Shown here piece by piece: positions 36,001 through 44,233 of a DNA stretch of 64,000 bases. Source of the stretch: Cyanobium sp. Cruz CV13-4-11 (GTDB taxonomy: Bacteria > Cyanobacteriota > Cyanobacteriia > PCC-6307 > Cyanobiaceae); the NCBI RefSeq assembly GCF_024346055.1, contig NZ_JAGQCH010000006.1, positions 1-64,000 of the forward strand, given 5' to 3'. The notes below the pieces were generated by a model that was not told the DNA's origin, ran no database searches, and saw only the letters and a list, made by a program, of their open reading frames with translations. Made by a program: the position numbers and the translations under genes. The first letter of the stretch is position 1; each line of letters starts with the position of its first letter.

Positions 36001-36720
36001 TCAGAGCGCGAACAGGGCGTCGTAGTGGCCATACTCCGGCTTGCGTAGGCCATCGGTCGCCAGCATCCGCCGCAATTCGATGATCTCGGCGCGCTGGGCC
36101 ACGATCACGCCCCTGGCGAAGCGCCGGATGGTGGGATTGGTGCTCTTGACCAGGGCGTCGTGGGCCATGATCAGCGCCCCGCCGTGGTGATGGAGCATCC
36201 CCTCCAGGAACCAGACCACCCGGTTGTCCGGGGTGGGTGGCTCGCCCATCATCCGCATCCCGTCGATCTGGGCCTGGCTCATGCGGGTGAGGCCACTGAG
36301 GCTGTTGGGATCGCCGCCTCTGGCCAGGGCCACCGGATACACGGGCGCCTGGGGATACCAGGCCTTGCGCCACAGCCCCATCGCCCGGATCTCGCTGGCC
36401 TGATCGCGCCAGATCGTCTTGGCCAGGGCCCCCACCCCAGGCGCGCCGATGCCGAAGACGAATTCACTCATGCGCAGGGCGCCCGTGTGGTGCTGCACCA
36501 TCCCGTCGATGAAGCGCAGGTCGTAGGTGGCGCCGGCGGGACCGACGTCGTGGGCGTGGCCGCTGTGGGCAGGCGTCGCTCCGGCCGGGGTCGGCTGGAC
36601 CGGTGTGGCGTGATCGTGATGGTGGTGCATGCCGCCGTGGTCCTGGGCCAGAACGGGGGCCGCCAGGCACAGGACGCAGAGGGTCCCGAGCAAGGCGGGG
36701 GAGAAACGGCTGGGGCGCAT
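36001..36720 (-). CDS. DUF305 His/Met-rich secreted protein, MerR-controlled
   Basis: 239 aa. Signal peptide (residues 1-25, LCLAAPVLAQ), a His-rich linker (HGGMHHHHDHA), then a DUF305 domain: DLRFIDGMVQHHTGALRMSE, FLEGMLHHHGGALIMAHDAL and TNPTIRRFARGVIVAQRAEI. DUF305 proteins are periplasmic or extracytoplasmic and often linked to copper handling; the paired HH motifs are plausible metal ligands. Its promoter contains a textbook MerR-type operator (36743-36773) matching the one before the copper ATPase. The gene is downstream of a second DUF305 gene and the merR gene on the same strand. Confidence 0.88.
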   Translation of the reverse strand: MRPSRFSPALLGTLCVLCLAAPVLAQDHGGMHHHHDHATPVQPTPAGATPAHSGHAHDVGPAGATYDLRFIDGMVQHHTGALRMSEFVFGIGAPGVGALAKTIWRDQASEIRAMGLWRKAWYPQAPVYPVALARGGDPNSLSGLTRMSQAQIDGMRMMGEPPTPDNRVVWFLEGMLHHHGGALIMAHDALVKSTNPTIRRFARGVIVAQRAEIIELRRMLATDGLRKPEYGHYDALFAL

Positions 36721-36742
36721 GGGAGCTCGGGAGGAATCCTCA

Positions 36743-36773
36743 CCGTATGGTCTCCACTTGGCTGGAGAGTCAA
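36743..36773 (-). promoter_or_regulatory. MerR-type promoter/operator of DUF305 gene
   Basis: On the minus strand: -35 TTGACT (36773-36768), then the dyad CTCC-N8-GGAG (36767-36752) filling a 19-base spacer, then a -10-like ATACGG (36748-36743). A lengthened 19-20-base spacer with a dyad inside is the hallmark of MerR/CueR/ZntR-activated promoters. The same sequence architecture precedes the copper ATPase gene at 48807. Confidence 0.8.
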
Positions 36774-37426
36774 GGCGTCCCGTACCAGCTGCGGTACCAC
36801 TGGGCCATCTGCTCGATCTCCTGGCTCTGGGCCTTCACCATGGCCTGCTGCATGGCCAGTAACTGGGGATGCTGGCTGTTGGTCTGGGCCATCGAGGCCA
36901 TCATCACGCCCATGCGGTGGTGGGGAATCATCTGTTGGATGAAGGCGCGATCGAAATCCGAGGCGTTCTTCAGCCAGGCGACATCGGTGCCCGTTCCGCC
37001 CATGCCACCCATCCCCATCATTCCCATGCCGCCGCCGTGGCCCATCGCTCCGCCCCATGCCGGCACGGAGCCACCGAACCACTGGCGGTACCAGGTGCGC
37101 ATCTGGGCGTTCTCCTGCGTCTGGCTGTCCTTGATGCTGCGGGCCAGGGCCTTGATCTCCGGCCTCCTGGCCCGGCTCAGGGCCAGATCCGCCATGGCGA
37201 TGGCGCCGTCGTGGTGGGGAATCATCATCACGATGAAGTGCTGATCCATCGGCTGGGTGCCGATGCGGCCCGCACCCATCCCGCTCCCCATGGGAGGAGC
37301 ACCGGTGGGTGGAACTGCAAGCGCTGGTGTCCCAAGCCCCAGGAACAACGCACCCACCCCTGCGACGGCGGCCAACCGGCGCGCCGCCACCCGTGTCTGG
37401 CCGCCGGTGGATCGGGAATGGATCAT
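36770..37426 (-). CDS. DUF305 secreted protein (second copy)
   Basis: 218 aa from ATG at 37426. Signal peptide (LAAVAGVGALFLGLGTPALA, cleavage near residue 35), then two DUF305 half-domains: HFIVMMIPHHDGAIAMADLA and FIQQMIPHHRMGVMMASMAQ, separated by a Gly/Met-rich linker (MGHGGGMGMMGMGGMGG). The Met- and His-rich make-up suggests Cu(I) binding in the periplasm, by analogy with CopM-like DUF305 proteins. The stop lies inside the operator of the next DUF305 gene. It follows merR by 121 bases. Confidence 0.88.
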   Translation of the reverse strand: MIHSRSTGGQTRVAARRLAAVAGVGALFLGLGTPALAVPPTGAPPMGSGMGAGRIGTQPMDQHFIVMMIPHHDGAIAMADLALSRARRPEIKALARSIKDSQTQENAQMRTWYRQWFGGSVPAWGGAMGHGGGMGMMGMGGMGGTGTDVAWLKNASDFDRAFIQQMIPHHRMGVMMASMAQTNSQHPQLLAMQQAMVKAQSQEIEQMAQWYRSWYGTP

Positions 37427-37547
37427 CAGCTCTGCTCCCTTGCGTGTGGCTGTCTTCAGCTTGGAAAGGCAGCAGGGTGCTGATGTGGGTCCGGCACAGG
37501 GCTTCATCTTCGGACCCAGCGCCATGGCCGTTCGCGGCAACCAGGCC

Positions 37548-37937
37548 TCAGACCCGCAGATTGGGGCAGATCACATCCCCTTCCTTGGCCGGATCGCTCT
37601 GCCAGCCCGCCAGCAGGCCCTGCAGTTCCTGTCTGAGCTGCCCCAGTTCCTCGATCTGGGCATCGATCCGCCCGATCTGCCGCTCCAGCTGGATCTGAAT
37701 GTCAGCGCAGGGCAGATCCCCGGCGTCATGCACCACCAGACAGCCCTGGATCTCCTCCAGGCTGAGCCCGAGGGTCTTGAGCCGGCGGATGAACTCGAGG
37801 CGCCGCAGGCTCTGCTCAGCAAACAGCCGGTAGCCGCCCTCGCTGCGACCGATGGCCGGCAGCAGTCCCAGATCCTCGTAATAGCGGAGGGTCTTGACGG
37901 GCAGGCCGCTGCGCCCAGCCAGCACGCCGATTTTCAT
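37548..37937 (-). CDS. MerR-family heavy-metal regulator (CueR/ZntR-like)
   Basis: 129 aa from ATG at 37937. MKIGVLAGRSGLPVKTLRYY starts the winged helix-turn-helix, with YYEDLGLLPAIGRSEGGYRL, a dimerisation helix, a Cys in DLPCADIQ and a C-terminal CPNL, positions used for metal in heavy-metal MerR proteins. The frame opens to 37991, but a CTCC-N8-GGAG operator covers 37986-38001, so starts at 37976 or 37991 would fall within or too close to the promoter. Two copies of a 12-base repeat encode the extra GIKTGIKTG. Probably controls the DUF305 and copper ATPase promoters. Confidence 0.85.
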   Translation of the reverse strand: MKIGVLAGRSGLPVKTLRYYEDLGLLPAIGRSEGGYRLFAEQSLRRLEFIRRLKTLGLSLEEIQGCLVVHDAGDLPCADIQIQLERQIGRIDAQIEELGQLRQELQGLLAGWQSDPAKEGDVICPNLRV

Positions 37938-37965
37938 GCCGGTCTTGATGCCGGTCTTGATGCCG
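37936..37965. repeat. 2.5 copies of a 12-base tandem repeat at merR 5' end
   Basis: ATGCCGGTCTTG repeats at 37936-37947 and 37948-37959 with a partial third copy. It lies between the alternative start codons of the merR gene, so length change would alter either the leader or the protein N-terminus. Confidence 0.7.
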
Positions 37966-37985
37966 ACGGCCGCCATGGCGTGATT

Positions 37986-38001
37986 CTCCACTCCTGGGGA
38001 G
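37986..38001. promoter_or_regulatory. MerR-type dyad upstream of merR
   Basis: CTCC-N8-GGAG, the same dyad and spacing as at 36752-36767 and 48813-48828. The flanking -35 match is weaker (GTGATT on plus; TAAAGT on minus), so the direction of the promoter is uncertain. Autoregulation of merR is the simplest reading. Confidence 0.6.
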
Positions 38002-38041
38002 ACTTTATCGGGGCCGAAGGCTGCCGCCGGCCACGGATGGC

Positions 38042-38434
38042 TCAGGACGCCGCCGCCTTGATGATCGCCTTTGTGGCGGATTCGACCTCACGCGCCACCT
38101 CCACCACGTCAGGATCGGAGCAGAGGATCTGCAGCATTCCCTCGGGGCGGATCATGCCGATCCGGGTCTGACGACCTTCCGTGAAAACGGAGATCCGACA
38201 CGGAAGCGCCATGGACAACGTCATGTGGCGTGTCAACACCCTGGCAGCCTGCCCTGGGTTGCAGACGTCGTAGATCCGACAGTTCTCGGTGAATGCGATA
38301 CCCTTCCCGCGCAGGGTGTGGCCGAGGTCATGAACCGCCAGGACCCCGAAGCCCTGGGCCACGATGGCGTCCTGGAGGTCCGTACTCGCCTGCTCAAAGG
38401 ACTTGGTTGTGTCGGCAATGAAGATGGGATCCAT
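38042..38434 (-). CDS. DUF302-family protein
   Basis: 130 aa, no signal peptide. DUF302 features: STDLQDAIVAQGFGVLAVHD, ENCRIYDVCNPGQAARVL, LPCRISVFTEGRQTRIGMI. The CNP motif within a ferredoxin-like fold is characteristic. Function is unknown; DUF302 proteins often accompany metal-stress or thioredoxin-like genes, which fits the adjacent MerR/DUF305 cluster. It is upstream of merR on the same strand with a 104-base gap to the merR start that contains the operator. Confidence 0.85.
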   Translation of the reverse strand: MDPIFIADTTKSFEQASTDLQDAIVAQGFGVLAVHDLGHTLRGKGIAFTENCRIYDVCNPGQAARVLTRHMTLSMALPCRISVFTEGRQTRIGMIRPEGMLQILCSDPDVVEVAREVESATKAIIKAAAS

Positions 38435-38578
38435 GGGAGTCAGGGCCTGTTGGGGTGATGGGGAGTCGTGACATCACCGCAGACAAGCTGTGTCGTCAGG
38501 TGTCGCCAGGTGTCCGCCCCAACCAGTGGCTGTCCACTGGAGGGAATCTGCGGCGAGCCTGCGGTCGGCCGGGCCCCG

Positions 38579-38797
38579 TCAGCCCTTTCCGTCAGCCAGT
38601 TTCGCGGCAGCATCACTGACCTTCTGGGCCACAGCCTTGGCTCCATCCTTCAGATCCTCTGCAGCGTTCATGGCGGAGGCCTGAACCTGTTTGGCCTTGC
38701 CCTTGAGTTGGTGACCGGCATCGCCAGTCAGTTCGCCCAGGGCCGATTCAAGTTTGCCTTCCGCATCCTTGGCGGCGGCGTCAGCTTTGTTGGACAT
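38579..38797 (-). CDS. CsbD-like stress protein
   Basis: 72 aa from ATG at 38797. Strongly charged and Ala-rich, with KDAEGKLESALGELTGDAG and HQLKGKAKQVQASAMNAAED, the CsbD family repeat of helices. CsbD proteins are general-stress proteins of unknown mechanism. An upstream in-frame extension to 38908 looks non-native. A 15-base imperfect tandem repeat lies in the upstream region. Confidence 0.85.
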   Translation of the reverse strand: MSNKADAAAKDAEGKLESALGELTGDAGHQLKGKAKQVQASAMNAAEDLKDGAKAVAQKVSDAAAKLADGKG

Positions 38798-39107
38798 GGT
38801 TCGCGTGGCGAGGGGAATCAGCAGCATGGGGATCCTGGGTGCCAAGACCTTGGGTGCGAAGATCTTCGCTTCAAAAAGGTTGTCGTCCTTCGGCTGCTGC
38901 TGCTTCAACCTAGGGATGGCAGAACGACCTGCGTGTGAAGTCTTCGGTGCAACCCAAGGGGAAGTCTGGCCAGTCCAGGCCTTGCTTGGATTGGATTGGT
39001 TCGGATCGCATCTTCTGCATTAACCTGCATCATCCTGGCAGCAGATCTGCCTCTGTTCTGGCACCCGTTTCAAGGTTTCTGAATGATCGCTTGAAAAGGA
39101 AACCCCT
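38798..39107. other. Intergenic region with short tandem repeat
   Basis: About 310 bases between the divergent CsbD and GH13 genes. It contains a 15-base tandem repeat GGGTGC(C/G)AAGA(C/T)CTT at 38836-38850 and 38851-38865 (13 of 15 identical). Base composition is lower in GC than flanking genes. It presumably holds both promoters; no structured RNA was recognised. Confidence 0.4.
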
Positions 39108-40922
39108 GTGAGAGAGTGGCTTCAGCAGGGTGGAACCATGGCGAAGCCGCTGATTGGTGCCGGCATGGGATCGGTGTCCTCTCCTGACGGGGTCGCGTTC
39201 CGGGTCTGGGCCCCCCATGCCGAGCATGTCTCTGTGATCGGGTCCTTCAACGATTGGAATGGTGCCGCCGACCTGATGGAGTCCGAGCCGGGTGGCTTCT
39301 GGTCCATCACCGTTGAAGGTGCCAGGATCGGCGACCATTACAAGTATGAGCTGGCAACGCCGTGCGGGGTGTTCAAGAGGATTGATCCCTATGCCCGTGA
39401 GGTCACAAACTCGGTTGGCAATGCCATTATCCATGATCCGCACTTTGACTGGGACGATGATGACTTCTTCATACAGAACTGGAATGAGCTTGTTATCTAC
39501 GAGTTGCATGTCGGCACTTTCAACAATGATGATCTCAGTCAGGCAGGACGATTCAATTCCATCACGACGCGACTGGAGCACCTGAAACGGCTGGGCATCA
39601 ATGCCATTCAGATCATGCCTGTCGGCCAGTTTGCAGGCCAGCGCTCCTGGGGCTACAACCCATCCCATATCTTTGCCGTCGATACCGACTATGGCGGTTC
39701 TCTGGGCTTCAAACGGTTCATCAAGCGAGCCCATCAGATTGGGATTGGCGTGATTCTGGATGTTGTTTTCAATCACTTCGGTCCCAGTGATCTTGACCTC
39801 TGGAGATTTGATGGCTGGTCGGAGAATGACAAGGGGGGAATCTACTTTTATAATGATGATCGCTCCCAGACGCCCTGGGGGGAGACACGGCCCGACTATG
39901 GCCGGGGGGAGGTGCGTCAATACATTCTTGATAACGTCAGGATGTGGCTCGAGGAGTATCATCTTGATGGTCTTCGATTCGACAGTACCGGTTACATTCG
40001 CAGCATCGGAGATGCTGGAACCGAAGAGATTCCAGATGGTTGGAGTATCCTTCAGGCCATCAACGAAACCGTCGCCCGGCAGTATCCGGGGCGGATCACC
40101 ATCGCCGAGGACCTCCGCAGCAATGACTGGTTGACCAAGGATGTGGGGGCTGGAGGCGCCGGCTTTGGATCCCAATGGGATCCCCATTTCATCCAACCCA
40201 TCCGTCAGGCCGTGATTGCACCGAGGGATGAAGACCGTGCTCTGGAGAGGATCCGGGATGCCATTCTTTATCGCTACAACGATGATGCGTTTGAACGCGT
40301 GATCTACAGCGAATCCCATGACGACGTGGCCAATGGGCAGTCCCGGATTCCCCAGGATGTCAACCCGGAGGATCCCACCGGCTGGCATGCCCAGAAGCGT
40401 TCCACCCTGGCGGCCGCCATGGTGTTCACGGCACCCGGAATTCCCATGCTGTTTCAGGGGCAGGAGTTCCTTGAAGGTGGCTGGTTCCGCGATACGGTCC
40501 CCGTCGACTGGGACCAGCGCCAGGAGTTTCGGGGCATCGTGCGTTTGTACCGGGATCTGATCCGCCTTCGCCTTGATCGGCAGGGCGTCTCCCGTGGGCT
40601 CTGCGGACAGTTCAGCCAGGTGTTTCATCTCAATACCCAGCGAAACGTGATGGCCTTTCACCGCTGGGATCGAGGCGGCCCCGGAGATGATGTGGTGGTG
40701 ATCGCCAATTTTTCACACCAGACCCAGGAGGACTACATCGTGGGTTTGCCGGCGGCCAATTCCTGGACACTTCGCTTTAATAGTGATTGGCACGGCTACA
40801 GTGAATCCTTTGCTGGTTACCCAAGCGCTGATCTTGCAGCCGTACCGGGGGATCGGGATGGCTTCCCTTTTCACGGCTCTTTTGGGGTGGGTCCGTACAG
40901 TGTTCTGATCTATTCCCAGTGA
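39108..40922 (+). CDS. GH13 glucan enzyme, branching-enzyme/trehalohydrolase-like
   Basis: 604 aa from GTG, or 594 from the ATG at 39138. An N-terminal CBM48-like domain (FRVWAPHAEHVSVIGSFNDW) precedes a GH13 barrel with the four motifs: DVVFNHFG; GLRFDSTGY (nucleophile D292 from GTG); IAEDL (acid/base E334); ESHDD (D405). It should act on alpha-1,4-glucan as a branching or debranching type enzyme; the exact reaction is unclear because it is shorter than GlgB. Codon use is visibly AT-richer than in neighbours (many GAT, AAT, TTT), suggesting transfer. It precedes the transglutaminase/Anbu cluster by 12-27 bases, depending on the start chosen there. Confidence 0.85.
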   Translation: MREWLQQGGTMAKPLIGAGMGSVSSPDGVAFRVWAPHAEHVSVIGSFNDWNGAADLMESEPGGFWSITVEGARIGDHYKYELATPCGVFKRIDPYAREVTNSVGNAIIHDPHFDWDDDDFFIQNWNELVIYELHVGTFNNDDLSQAGRFNSITTRLEHLKRLGINAIQIMPVGQFAGQRSWGYNPSHIFAVDTDYGGSLGFKRFIKRAHQIGIGVILDVVFNHFGPSDLDLWRFDGWSENDKGGIYFYNDDRSQTPWGETRPDYGRGEVRQYILDNVRMWLEEYHLDGLRFDSTGYIRSIGDAGTEEIPDGWSILQAINETVARQYPGRITIAEDLRSNDWLTKDVGAGGAGFGSQWDPHFIQPIRQAVIAPRDEDRALERIRDAILYRYNDDAFERVIYSESHDDVANGQSRIPQDVNPEDPTGWHAQKRSTLAAAMVFTAPGIPMLFQGQEFLEGGWFRDTVPVDWDQRQEFRGIVRLYRDLIRLRLDRQGVSRGLCGQFSQVFHLNTQRNVMAFHRWDRGGPGDDVVVIANFSHQTQEDYIVGLPAANSWTLRFNSDWHGYSESFAGYPSADLAAVPGDRDGFPFHGSFGVGPYSVLIYSQ

Positions 40923-40949
40923 CCCTCCGATTCTGTGCCTGGCGAGCCG

Positions 40950-41828
40950 ATGCGACGCTTCAACATCCATCACCTCACCACCTACTCCTACAGCGCCCCT
41001 GTCGGGCTCGGCACCCATACACTGCGTCTTCGTCCCCGGGAGGGCCACGACCTGCGCATCGAAACCTCCTCGTTATCGATCAGCCCGGCGGCAAAGCTGC
41101 GCTGGCACCGGGATGTGGAGGGGAATTGTCTTGCCACGGCGTCGTTCCATGACATTTCTGACAGATTGCTGATCGAAAGCAATCTGATCATTCAGCAATA
41201 CGACCGTGTTCCGCTTGATTTCGTTGTGGATGAGGAGGCGGTTAACTATCCCTTTCACTATGCGTCCAAGGATCTCCCTTTGCTGGAGGCCTATCTGTCG
41301 CTAACGGACCCACAACCGAGTCTGCCTTTGCTGCAGTGGATGGCAACGGTCTGGCAGCCCGGCGAGAGCATTCAGAGCTACACGTTGTTGAAGCGGCTGA
41401 ATCTGGCGGCCCACCACCGCATCTCCTACCGACAACGTGACGAGCCTGGTGTCCAGAGCTGTGCCGCGACGCTCCAGGGCGGCTGGGGGTCCTGCCGTGA
41501 CATCGCCGTTCTGTTCATGGAGGCGGCCAGATGTTTCGGATTCGCAGCCCGTTTCGTCAGTGGTTACAGCTTCACGGCGCTGCCGCCGGAGCAAGCCGGC
41601 AGCACGCATGCCTGGGCGGAGGTCTTTCTGCCAGGGGCTGGCTGGAAGGGGTTCGATCCCACCCATGGCGACATTGTCGGCGACACCCACATCCCTGTCG
41701 CGGTGGCCCGACGGCCCGAGTCGGTGACACCCATCGCCGGCAGCTTCTGCGGAGCTTCCCTACTGTCGATGCAGGTGGGCGTCTGGATCAGCGAGCTGCA
41801 GGGCTTCACGACGCAGCTTGAACCCTGA
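40950..41828 (+). CDS. Transglutaminase-like protein 1 (with N-terminal domain)
   Basis: 292 aa from ATG at 40950 (GTG at 40935 also possible). N-terminal beta domain with FNIHHLTTYSYSAPVGLGTH and LRLRPREGHDLRI, typical of the bacterial transglutaminase-like N-terminal family, then a papain-like core: C182 in GWGSCRDIA, H220 in GSTHAWAEV, D236 in GFDPTHGD. The intact triad predicts a cysteine protease or amide-forming enzyme. Its last base is the first base of the next gene's ATG (TGATG), so the two are translationally coupled. Such proteins recur with Anbu peptidases. Confidence 0.88.
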   Translation: MRRFNIHHLTTYSYSAPVGLGTHTLRLRPREGHDLRIETSSLSISPAAKLRWHRDVEGNCLATASFHDISDRLLIESNLIIQQYDRVPLDFVVDEEAVNYPFHYASKDLPLLEAYLSLTDPQPSLPLLQWMATVWQPGESIQSYTLLKRLNLAAHHRISYRQRDEPGVQSCAATLQGGWGSCRDIAVLFMEAARCFGFAARFVSGYSFTALPPEQAGSTHAWAEVFLPGAGWKGFDPTHGDIVGDTHIPVAVARRPESVTPIAGSFCGASLLSMQVGVWISELQGFTTQLEP

Positions 41829-42634
41829 TGGTGACGTTGCCCCTGGACCCCCTCCTGGGAGATGCTGATCCGCCCGTCTACCGGATCGTCTGCCCCACCG
41901 GGCGCTCCGCCGTGTTGCTCACGGGCGACCACGCCGGCCGCGCCATTCCCTGTTGCCTGGCCGGCCTGGGCCTGAGCGATCGGGTGCTGGACACCCATGT
42001 GGCCTGGGATCTTGGCGTGGCGGGGCTGGCCCTGCTGCTGTCAGCGCGGCTCGATGCCTTCCTGATCCTGCACAACTATTCGCGGCTGGTGGTCGATGCC
42101 AACCGGCCGCCGCAGGCGCCCGATTCGATTGTCAGCCACAGCGAGACCGCCGCCATCGCCGCCAATGCCGACCTCGCCCCCGCGGAGCGGCAGCAGCGGC
42201 TGGATGCGCTCTTCCACCCCTACCACCGCCGCATCGCCGCCGAGCTGGAGGCCCGGCGCGGGCGCGGCCAGCCGAGCGTGCTGGTGACGCTGCACAGTTT
42301 CACGCCGGTGCTCGGCACCGACGTGCGCCCCTGGCACGTGGGGGTCCTGTACGGCCGCGATGGCCGTCTGGCCCGGCGGATCCGCCAGGGACTGGAGGGC
42401 GAGCAGGGCTTGCTGGTGGGGGACAACGAGCCCTACGCCGTCAGTGACGCGAGCGACTACACGCTGGTGGTGCACGGCGAGGCGCGCCGGATTCCCCACG
42501 TGGAGTTGGAGATTCGCCAGGACCTGCTGGCCACCGAGGCCGCCCGGCAGGAGTGGGCGCAGCGCCTCGCCGGTGTGCTGGAGGGAGCCCTGGCGGAGGG
42601 ATTCCCACCACTCCCGGCTCACCACACTTCTTAG
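41828..42634 (+). CDS. N-formylglutamate amidohydrolase-like protein
   Basis: 268 aa. Family features are VLLTGDHAGRAIP near the N-terminus, then DTHVAWDLGVAGLALLLSAR, NYSRLVVDANRPPQAPDSI and LVTLHSFTPVL, with His/Glu residues for zinc. The family hydrolyses N-formyl-glutamate or related N-acyl amino acids, but members in non-histidine-catabolic contexts likely act on other gamma-amides. Here it lies between two transglutaminase-like genes, coupled to the first by TGATG and 8 bases before the second, so a role in cleaving or editing amide products of that cluster is an inference. Confidence 0.85.
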   Translation: MVTLPLDPLLGDADPPVYRIVCPTGRSAVLLTGDHAGRAIPCCLAGLGLSDRVLDTHVAWDLGVAGLALLLSARLDAFLILHNYSRLVVDANRPPQAPDSIVSHSETAAIAANADLAPAERQQRLDALFHPYHRRIAAELEARRGRGQPSVLVTLHSFTPVLGTDVRPWHVGVLYGRDGRLARRIRQGLEGEQGLLVGDNEPYAVSDASDYTLVVHGEARRIPHVELEIRQDLLATEAARQEWAQRLAGVLEGALAEGFPPLPAHHTS

Positions 42635-42642
42635 GGTGATCC

Positions 42643-43482
42643 ATGAACTCCCTTCAACAGGCCTCGCCACCACCGAGCCAACCCCTCGAGATACGGGTGG
42701 GATTCGATGTGGCGCTCCGCTTCCCCGCGCCGACACCCATGATCGTCACCCTGGGGGTGCATGCGAGCCGGGTCGCCGATCTGCTGGAGGCCGATCCGCT
42801 CCAGGTGGAGCCCCAGGTGCCCCTGCGCCTGTATGTGGATTCCTACGGCAACCATTGCCACCGGCTGGTGGCACCGTCCGGCTTGCTGCGACTGCGGGGC
42901 AGCGGGCTGGTGGCCGATTCCGGGCGGCCCGATCCGGTGCTGCCCGCTCTGGAGCAGCGGCCGGTGGAGGAGCTGCCGGAGGAGGCGCTGCTGTTCTTGC
43001 TGGCCAGCCGCTTCTGTGAGTCCGACCTGCTCTCGCCCATGGCCTGGTCCAGGTTTGAGGGGGCCCCTGGTGGCTGGGGGAGGGTGCAGGCGATCTGCGA
43101 TTTCGTCCACCAGCACGTGCGTTTCGATTACGGCCGCTCCAGCGCAACGAAGACCGCCCTGCAGACCTTCGAAAGCCGGGAGGGGGTGTGCCGTGACTTC
43201 GCCCATCTGGCGATCGCCCTTTGCCGCTGCATGAACATCCCGGCGCGATACTGCACCGGTTACCTGAGTGACATCGAGGTGCCGCCGCCCCACACGGCCA
43301 TGGACTTCCATGCCTGGTTCGAGGCCTACCTCGGGGATGGCTGGCACGTGTTCGACCCGCGCAACAACACGCCCCGGATCGGGCGGATCCTGATCGCCCG
43401 GGGCCGGGACGCGGCGGATGTGGCGCTCACCACCACCTTCGGCCCTTCGGAGCTGGAATCGTTTGAGGTGTGGACCGCATGA
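42643..43482 (+). CDS. Transglutaminase-like protein 2
   Basis: 279 aa. Core triad C183 in REGVCRDFAHL, H223 in MDFHAWFEAYL and D238 in HVFDPRNNTPRIG. The N-terminal half (about 15-110) is a beta-rich domain different from protein 1. The RILIARGRDAADVALTTTFG ending is shared with the paralogue at 63086. Predicted cytosolic thiol protease or transamidase. The stop overlaps the Anbu ATG as ATGA, indicating coupled expression. Confidence 0.9.
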   Translation: MNSLQQASPPPSQPLEIRVGFDVALRFPAPTPMIVTLGVHASRVADLLEADPLQVEPQVPLRLYVDSYGNHCHRLVAPSGLLRLRGSGLVADSGRPDPVLPALEQRPVEELPEEALLFLLASRFCESDLLSPMAWSRFEGAPGGWGRVQAICDFVHQHVRFDYGRSSATKTALQTFESREGVCRDFAHLAIALCRCMNIPARYCTGYLSDIEVPPPHTAMDFHAWFEAYLGDGWHVFDPRNNTPRIGRILIARGRDAADVALTTTFGPSELESFEVWTA

Positions 43483-44207
43483 CCTATTGCGTGGCCGTGT
43501 TGCTGGAAGGGGGGATGGTGTTCGCTTCCGATTCACGCACCAATGCAGGTCTGGACGATTTCGCCAGTTTCTGCAAGATGACCGTGTTCGAGCGCACGGG
43601 CGATCGGGTGCTCGTGCTGCTCAGCTCCGGCAGCCTGGCCGGCACCCAGGCGGTGATCGGCCTGCTGCGCCAACGGGCCGAGGCCGGCGACGGCAGCCCG
43701 TCGGTCTGGACGGCCCAGACCATGTTCGAGGTGATGGGCTTGGTGTCGGATGCGGTCCGGGCGATCGAGCAGCGGGACGGCCCTTATCTCAAGGCCTCCG
43801 GCTCCAGCTTCAATGCGTCCTTCCTGGTGGGCGGGCAGATCAAGGGGGAGGAGCCCCGGCTGTTCCGGATGTATGCCGAGGGCAACTTCATCGAAGCCGG
43901 CGCGGACACGCCCTTCCTGCAGACGGGCGAAGCCAAGTATGGAAAGCCGATCATCGACCGTGTGATCCATTCCGACACCACCCTGGGAGAAGCGGCCAAA
44001 TGTGTGCTGGTGTCGTTCGACTCCACCATGCGCAGCAACCTGTCGGTGGGGATGCCGATCGACCTGCTCCTCTACGAGCGGGATCGCCTCGCGATCACCC
44101 AGCGGCGCCGGTTCAGCGAGGGTGACGTCTATTTCCAGGAACTCAGCCGGGAGTGGAGCGCGGGGGTGCGGCAGGTGTTCCGGGAGTTGCCGGAGCTGGT
44201 CTGGTAA
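43479..44207 (+). CDS. Anbu-type proteasome-like peptidase
   Basis: 242 aa from ATG at 43479. The N-terminus MTYCVAVLLEGGMVFASDSR then TNAGLDD is the Anbu (ancestral beta subunit/HslV-like) signature; removal of Met1 would expose Thr as the nucleophile, with SDSRTN holding the conserved Asp. Later FLVGGQIKGEEPRLFRMYAE matches the Ntn-hydrolase core. Anbu proteins form open-ring or helical assemblies and are usually encoded with transglutaminase, ATP-grasp and alpha-E proteins; no ATP-grasp or alpha-E gene is within the window. Overlaps transglutaminase 2 by 4 bases. Confidence 0.9.
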   Translation: MTYCVAVLLEGGMVFASDSRTNAGLDDFASFCKMTVFERTGDRVLVLLSSGSLAGTQAVIGLLRQRAEAGDGSPSVWTAQTMFEVMGLVSDAVRAIEQRDGPYLKASGSSFNASFLVGGQIKGEEPRLFRMYAEGNFIEAGADTPFLQTGEAKYGKPIIDRVIHSDTTLGEAAKCVLVSFDSTMRSNLSVGMPIDLLLYERDRLAITQRRRFSEGDVYFQELSREWSAGVRQVFRELPELVW

Positions 44208-44233
44208 TCACCATCCCGTGGCGCGACTGGCCG

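Noticed and set aside
39030-40661. 543-codon minus-strand frame antisense to the GH13 gene
   Set aside because: It looks more protein-like than other shadows because this gene is AT-richer, but no domain is visible and the GH13 frame carries all four catalytic motifs.
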